From: CAZQRW01 sp964596115
GTDB taxonomy: Bacteria > Hydrothermota > UBA3072 > B12-G15
Reading direction: 5' to 3'
Assembly: GCA_964596115.1 (NCBI GenBank)
Contig: CAZQRW010000002.1
Span: 1-64,000 of the forward strand
DNA length: 64,000 nt
The notes under the pieces were generated by a model, which ran no database searches, had not been told where the DNA came from, and was given only the letters and a program-made list of their open reading frames with translations. This document shows, piece by piece, positions 61,183 through 64,000 of this stretch; within the stretch, counting starts at the first letter, position 1; each line of letters starts with the position of its first letter. A program made the position numbers and the translations under genes.

Positions 61183-63132
61183 TTATGGGAAGAGCGATTT
61201 GATAGTCGTTCTTTCTAACTTTATTTCCGGTATGCTCTTTAGACGTAGTGAAAATTTATAATCCCAGTTTGAACCGTAATAGCTATAAGAAAAAGACATT
61301 GACCAACAGTGTAAATCCCTCTTTAACGCAACACTCATATTTGTCATTTTACCCCTTTCAAAGTCATAGTGACTATTTAACTCTACAAACCACTTCCTTG
61401 TTATATTCATTTTGAGTTTAGCATCTGCCTGTTGTGTCAAAGAAGTGTCCGTGAATGTTAGATGATGCCTTATATCAAAATGGAATGGTTTACTTTCAAA
61501 CTTCTTTTCAAGCGTAAAATCTGTATTAAGAAATATATCAGAAAATTTTCTTGTATATATGTCATAAGTTGTTGAAATATTTGATGTAATTACATTAAAG
61601 GGTATCTTTCCATTTATCATGATTGGAGCAATCTTTTTTTCATCGAATTGATATGAAGATGCAGCACCCAAGGTTAATAACTCAAATTTGTTTTCACCCA
61701 TTTTTCCTTGCAAATCACTGGTTAATGAGAATATTAGGGATCTTCTTTGATGAGGTATAGAAAAAGGGGCTCCCGGAAAGAAATCCACCGAATCGGCTGA
61801 AGAGGTGTAAGAATATGAGAAACGAGGGGTAATAACATTCCTGAATTTATTAAATGGATAAACCCCAAAAAGGGAGAATAAATAAATCTTCGTATGGGTT
61901 TGTAAAGAATAAGAATAATTCCAAATCATTCTGGGGATAGAATCCTTAGTCAAAGAGGTATAAAAATTGTTTACATTAAATTTGCCTGTTACAACAAATG
62001 GAAACATATTTTTTGTTATGCTTGCATTACTTCTACTATTATTATAAAGAATATCCTCTTCGTTTCTTAAAGAGCTGGTAGAAAAATCAATGGAAACTGG
62101 CCCAATATGTCCTGGAAAGATAGTGACATTAAACTTTGGTAATTTCTCCTTTATCTCTCCTGTAAAAAGGTTCTTCTCCCATTCAAATATTACGTCACCA
62201 CTGGCAAACGAAAAGCTCCTGGAAAGTGAAAGATAAGATTCTACATTTTGTGTTCCAGGGTTAACTACACCGGGGATATAATCCCTATTAATATCTCTAT
62301 CGCTCTGAAGATTGGAGAAAAATTTCATGTTTATGCCCCCGGGAATCTGAGAGTTATTATTCCCCTTCAATTCCCATCTCTCCCTACCACCCCTCTCTCT
62401 TTGATAGAATCCGCTAATGTTCCCCCTCGATTTATTTCCCTCAAGTGTCCATCTTAATTCAAAAAATGGCCTTAAACCCATACTTGTATAAAAGTTGAAA
62501 CCAAGCGTGGCATCCGCGTTTGATCCAAGTGTCTGATACCATGCAATATTTTCGATATATTTTCCTGCATAACCCGATGAACCAAATTTTGGCATTAAAA
62601 ATCCTGATCTTCTTCCCCTTGAAAGAGGGTACATCCAAATAGGTATGTAAAATAATGGAATACCTGAAACAACAAGAAATATATTGGATGCCATAAGCTT
62701 ATCATTCAGTATAACTTTCATTCTGGGAGAAAAAAAATAGTAGTGGGGAGGGCTGAGATCACAGGTAGTAAATGTACCCTTGTTTATTTTAAGAATCTTA
62801 TTCTTATAGAATCTCACCTCTTTCCCTGTCATCCAGCCCTTTTCTACTTTTGTCCTTCCATTATTCACAACTCCCTTTTTTTCATCAAAAAAATAGACCA
62901 TTTTATCACCAGTTATTTTTTGGTCCTTTTCATAAAAAATAGGATTACCATTTGCTATAAGTTTCTTCTTATCGATGAAATAGGATATTGTTTCTGCCTC
63001 CACCCTTAAATCCCCATATATAACCTCACCTTTTCCAAATAATTTTACGGAGTTACTTTCCGGAAAAAATAAAATTCTATTGCCAGAATACTGGATTGAA
63101 TCTGCTTGAAAAAGTATAAGGAAAAGGATCAT
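61183..63132 (-). CDS. lptD: LPS-assembly protein LptD
   Basis: 649 residues. N-terminal OstA/jellyroll region (KLFGKGEVIYGDLRVEAETI, ANGNPIFYEKDQKITGDKMV) then barrel with the LptD signature TTCDLSPPHYYFFSPRMKVI, GIPLFYIPIWMYPLSRGRRS, GFLMPKFGSSGYAGKYIENI. Inserts LPS in the outer membrane. The hydrophobic start MILFLILFQADSIQ is short. Overlaps lpxD (ATGA). The family disulfide cysteines are mostly absent apart from the one in TTCD. Confidence 0.93.
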   Translation of the reverse strand: MILFLILFQADSIQYSGNRILFFPESNSVKLFGKGEVIYGDLRVEAETISYFIDKKKLIANGNPIFYEKDQKITGDKMVYFFDEKKGVVNNGRTKVEKGWMTGKEVRFYKNKILKINKGTFTTCDLSPPHYYFFSPRMKVILNDKLMASNIFLVVSGIPLFYIPIWMYPLSRGRRSGFLMPKFGSSGYAGKYIENIAWYQTLGSNADATLGFNFYTSMGLRPFFELRWTLEGNKSRGNISGFYQRERGGRERWELKGNNNSQIPGGINMKFFSNLQSDRDINRDYIPGVVNPGTQNVESYLSLSRSFSFASGDVIFEWEKNLFTGEIKEKLPKFNVTIFPGHIGPVSIDFSTSSLRNEEDILYNNSRSNASITKNMFPFVVTGKFNVNNFYTSLTKDSIPRMIWNYSYSLQTHTKIYLFSLFGVYPFNKFRNVITPRFSYSYTSSADSVDFFPGAPFSIPHQRRSLIFSLTSDLQGKMGENKFELLTLGAASSYQFDEKKIAPIMINGKIPFNVITSNISTTYDIYTRKFSDIFLNTDFTLEKKFESKPFHFDIRHHLTFTDTSLTQQADAKLKMNITRKWFVELNSHYDFERGKMTNMSVALKRDLHCWSMSFSYSYYGSNWDYKFSLRLKSIPEIKLERTTIKSLFP

Positions 63133-64000
63133 CTCTTTTTTTCGAGTGTCTTAATCCTCTCAAGAATCTCAGGAATCTTGGCAATAAGGGCATTAAATCG
63201 GAGTGTTTTCATCCTCTCATCTGCAGGATATCCAAAAATAATTTGCCCCTTCTTAACGTCTCTCATTACTCCTGACTGGGCAAGAATAAGTGCATCATCT
63301 TCTACATTTAGGTGATCTGCTATGCCTGCCTGGCCTGCTATTATAACCCTGTCTCCTATCTTAACGCTTCCTGCAACGCCCGCCTGGGCAACTATCACTG
63401 TGTCTTTACCAACCTTCACATTATGAGCGATTTGTACAAGATTATCTATCTTTGTCCCTTTTCTAATGACTGTTTCACCAATGGTGGAACGATCAATCGT
63501 CGTATTCGCACCAATTTCTACATCATCCTCTATAATCACCCTACCCACCTGTGGAATTTTCAACCTTTTTCCATCTTTATTTATATAGCCAAATCCATCA
63601 CTTCCGATGACAGCACCCGCGTGGATTATAACGTTATCCATTAAAATTGACCTATCATATATAGAAACATTTGGGTATATTATTGCATTTTTTCCTATTG
63701 TGACATTGAAGCCAATATAAACGTTAGGAAAGATAACTGTACCAGAATTTACGGATACGCCATCCCTTATAATTACATTTTCTCCTATCGAGACATCCTT
63801 TCCCAATTCTGCATTACCAACAATTGCATGCTCCGAAATTCCTTTCCTGAATTTAACAGGTTCAGGGAAAAAATGATTAAGAAACCTGACAAAGGATTCT
63901 TCTGGGTTATCAACAAGAATATAATTGTATTCTCCTTTAATTTCGGAATCCTCTTTTACAACATAAATTGTTTTTTTTAATTTCTTGATTTTTTTGAATT
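63129..64000 (-). CDS. lpxD: UDP-3-O-acylglucosamine N-acyltransferase LpxD, N-terminus cut by the window edge
   Basis: At least 290 residues. Left-handed beta-helix hexapeptide repeats (GKNAIIYPNVSIYDRSI, GANTTIDRSTIGETVIRKGT, AHNVKVGKDTVIVAQAGVAG) with catalytic His in VQIAHNVKVG. GAVIGSDGFGY is LpxD-specific. The reading frame continues without stop to base 64000 (NPEESFVRFLNHFFPEPVKF, the LpxD N-terminal domain), so a start at 63806 would be wrong. Lipid A synthesis, with lptD downstream. Confidence 0.95.
   Translation of the reverse strand, partial: FKKIKKLKKTIYVVKEDSEIKGEYNYILVDNPEESFVRFLNHFFPEPVKFRKGISEHAIVGNAELGKDVSIGENVIIRDGVSVNSGTVIFPNVYIGFNVTIGKNAIIYPNVSIYDRSILMDNVIIHAGAVIGSDGFGYINKDGKRLKIPQVGRVIIEDDVEIGANTTIDRSTIGETVIRKGTKIDNLVQIAHNVKVGKDTVIVAQAGVAGSVKIGDRVIIAGQAGIADHLNVEDDALILAQSGVMRDVKKGQIIFGYPADERMKTLRFNALIAKIPEILERIKTLEKKR

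Noticed and set aside
1..64000. CRISPR array, tRNA, rRNA or insertion sequence
   Set aside because: No regularly spaced direct repeats, no cloverleaf or rRNA sequence and no transposase were seen on reading; a covariance-model scan would be the decisive test.

Overview
The window is a dense, AT-rich bacterial chromosome segment with about 58 protein genes, very short spacers and no rRNA, tRNA or CRISPR that I can see. An outer membrane is indicated by LptD, LpxD, several beta-barrel proteins and secreted proteins with type IX-secretion-like (T9SS) C-terminal domains. Tandem aminopropyltransferases with SpeD, HslUV, a PduS/RnfC-like protein and many very short signal peptides suggest an anaerobic, possibly thermophilic member of an FCB-related candidate phylum (WOR-3/Stahlbacteria or Hydrothermae type). 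This placement is inference from gene content only.

Layout. 21-6452 (-): a sensorless histidine kinase, a response regulator, a secreted propeller protein and a secreted GH57-like protein, each overlapping the next by 4 nt. 6547-9918 (-): FemAB-like protein, Wzx-type flippase and SPASM radical SAM enzyme. 9983-22840 (-): a twelve-gene, 13-kb gene train with secreted OB-fold proteins, PorV-like barrels, a helix-hairpin-helix/barrel protein, a secreted PLD nuclease, a metal-site-less 5'-nucleotidase homologue, an ABC importer (binding protein and two permeases) and pyrimidine-nucleoside phosphorylase. I read it as a candidate extracellular nucleic-acid scavenging or uptake locus. 22911-24271: patatin lipase and a divergent Mth938-like gene. 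24318-36587 (-): a twelve-gene housekeeping train (ridA, dapF, guaB, a GGDEF-ATPase-TPR protein, hslVU, an EIIA-like protein without the active histidine, a VanZ-like protein, hisS, aspS, def, argF).

36594-44590: an MFS remnant, bioY, a single-chain Ser/Thr kinase-UvrD helicase fusion (the most unusual protein here), a polyamine operon (speD, two aminopropyltransferases, a radical SAM protein), a small lipoprotein, a perfect 20-bp inverted repeat and rpmB. 44701-51524: heterodimeric ABC exporter, hypothetical gene, FeoA, BY-kinase. 51680-55121 (+): RnfC/PduS-like protein, a 56-residue protein and two LPG-synthase-type membrane proteins. 55090-58365 (-): DUF72, SpoIID, Mut7-C, a class II aldolase that appears to start at CTG, and a DUF5362-like protein. 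58621-64000 (-): DUF89, ThiL, a small membrane protein, HU, LptD and partial LpxD.

Expression signals are consistent. Promoters are TTGAC-type -35 boxes, usually 16 bp (sometimes 17) from the -10. Several first genes have the -10 only 6-8 nt before the ATG and no Shine-Dalgarno, suggesting leaderless mRNAs. Inside operons, at least fifteen gene pairs overlap as NTGA, with all four NTG start codons represented.
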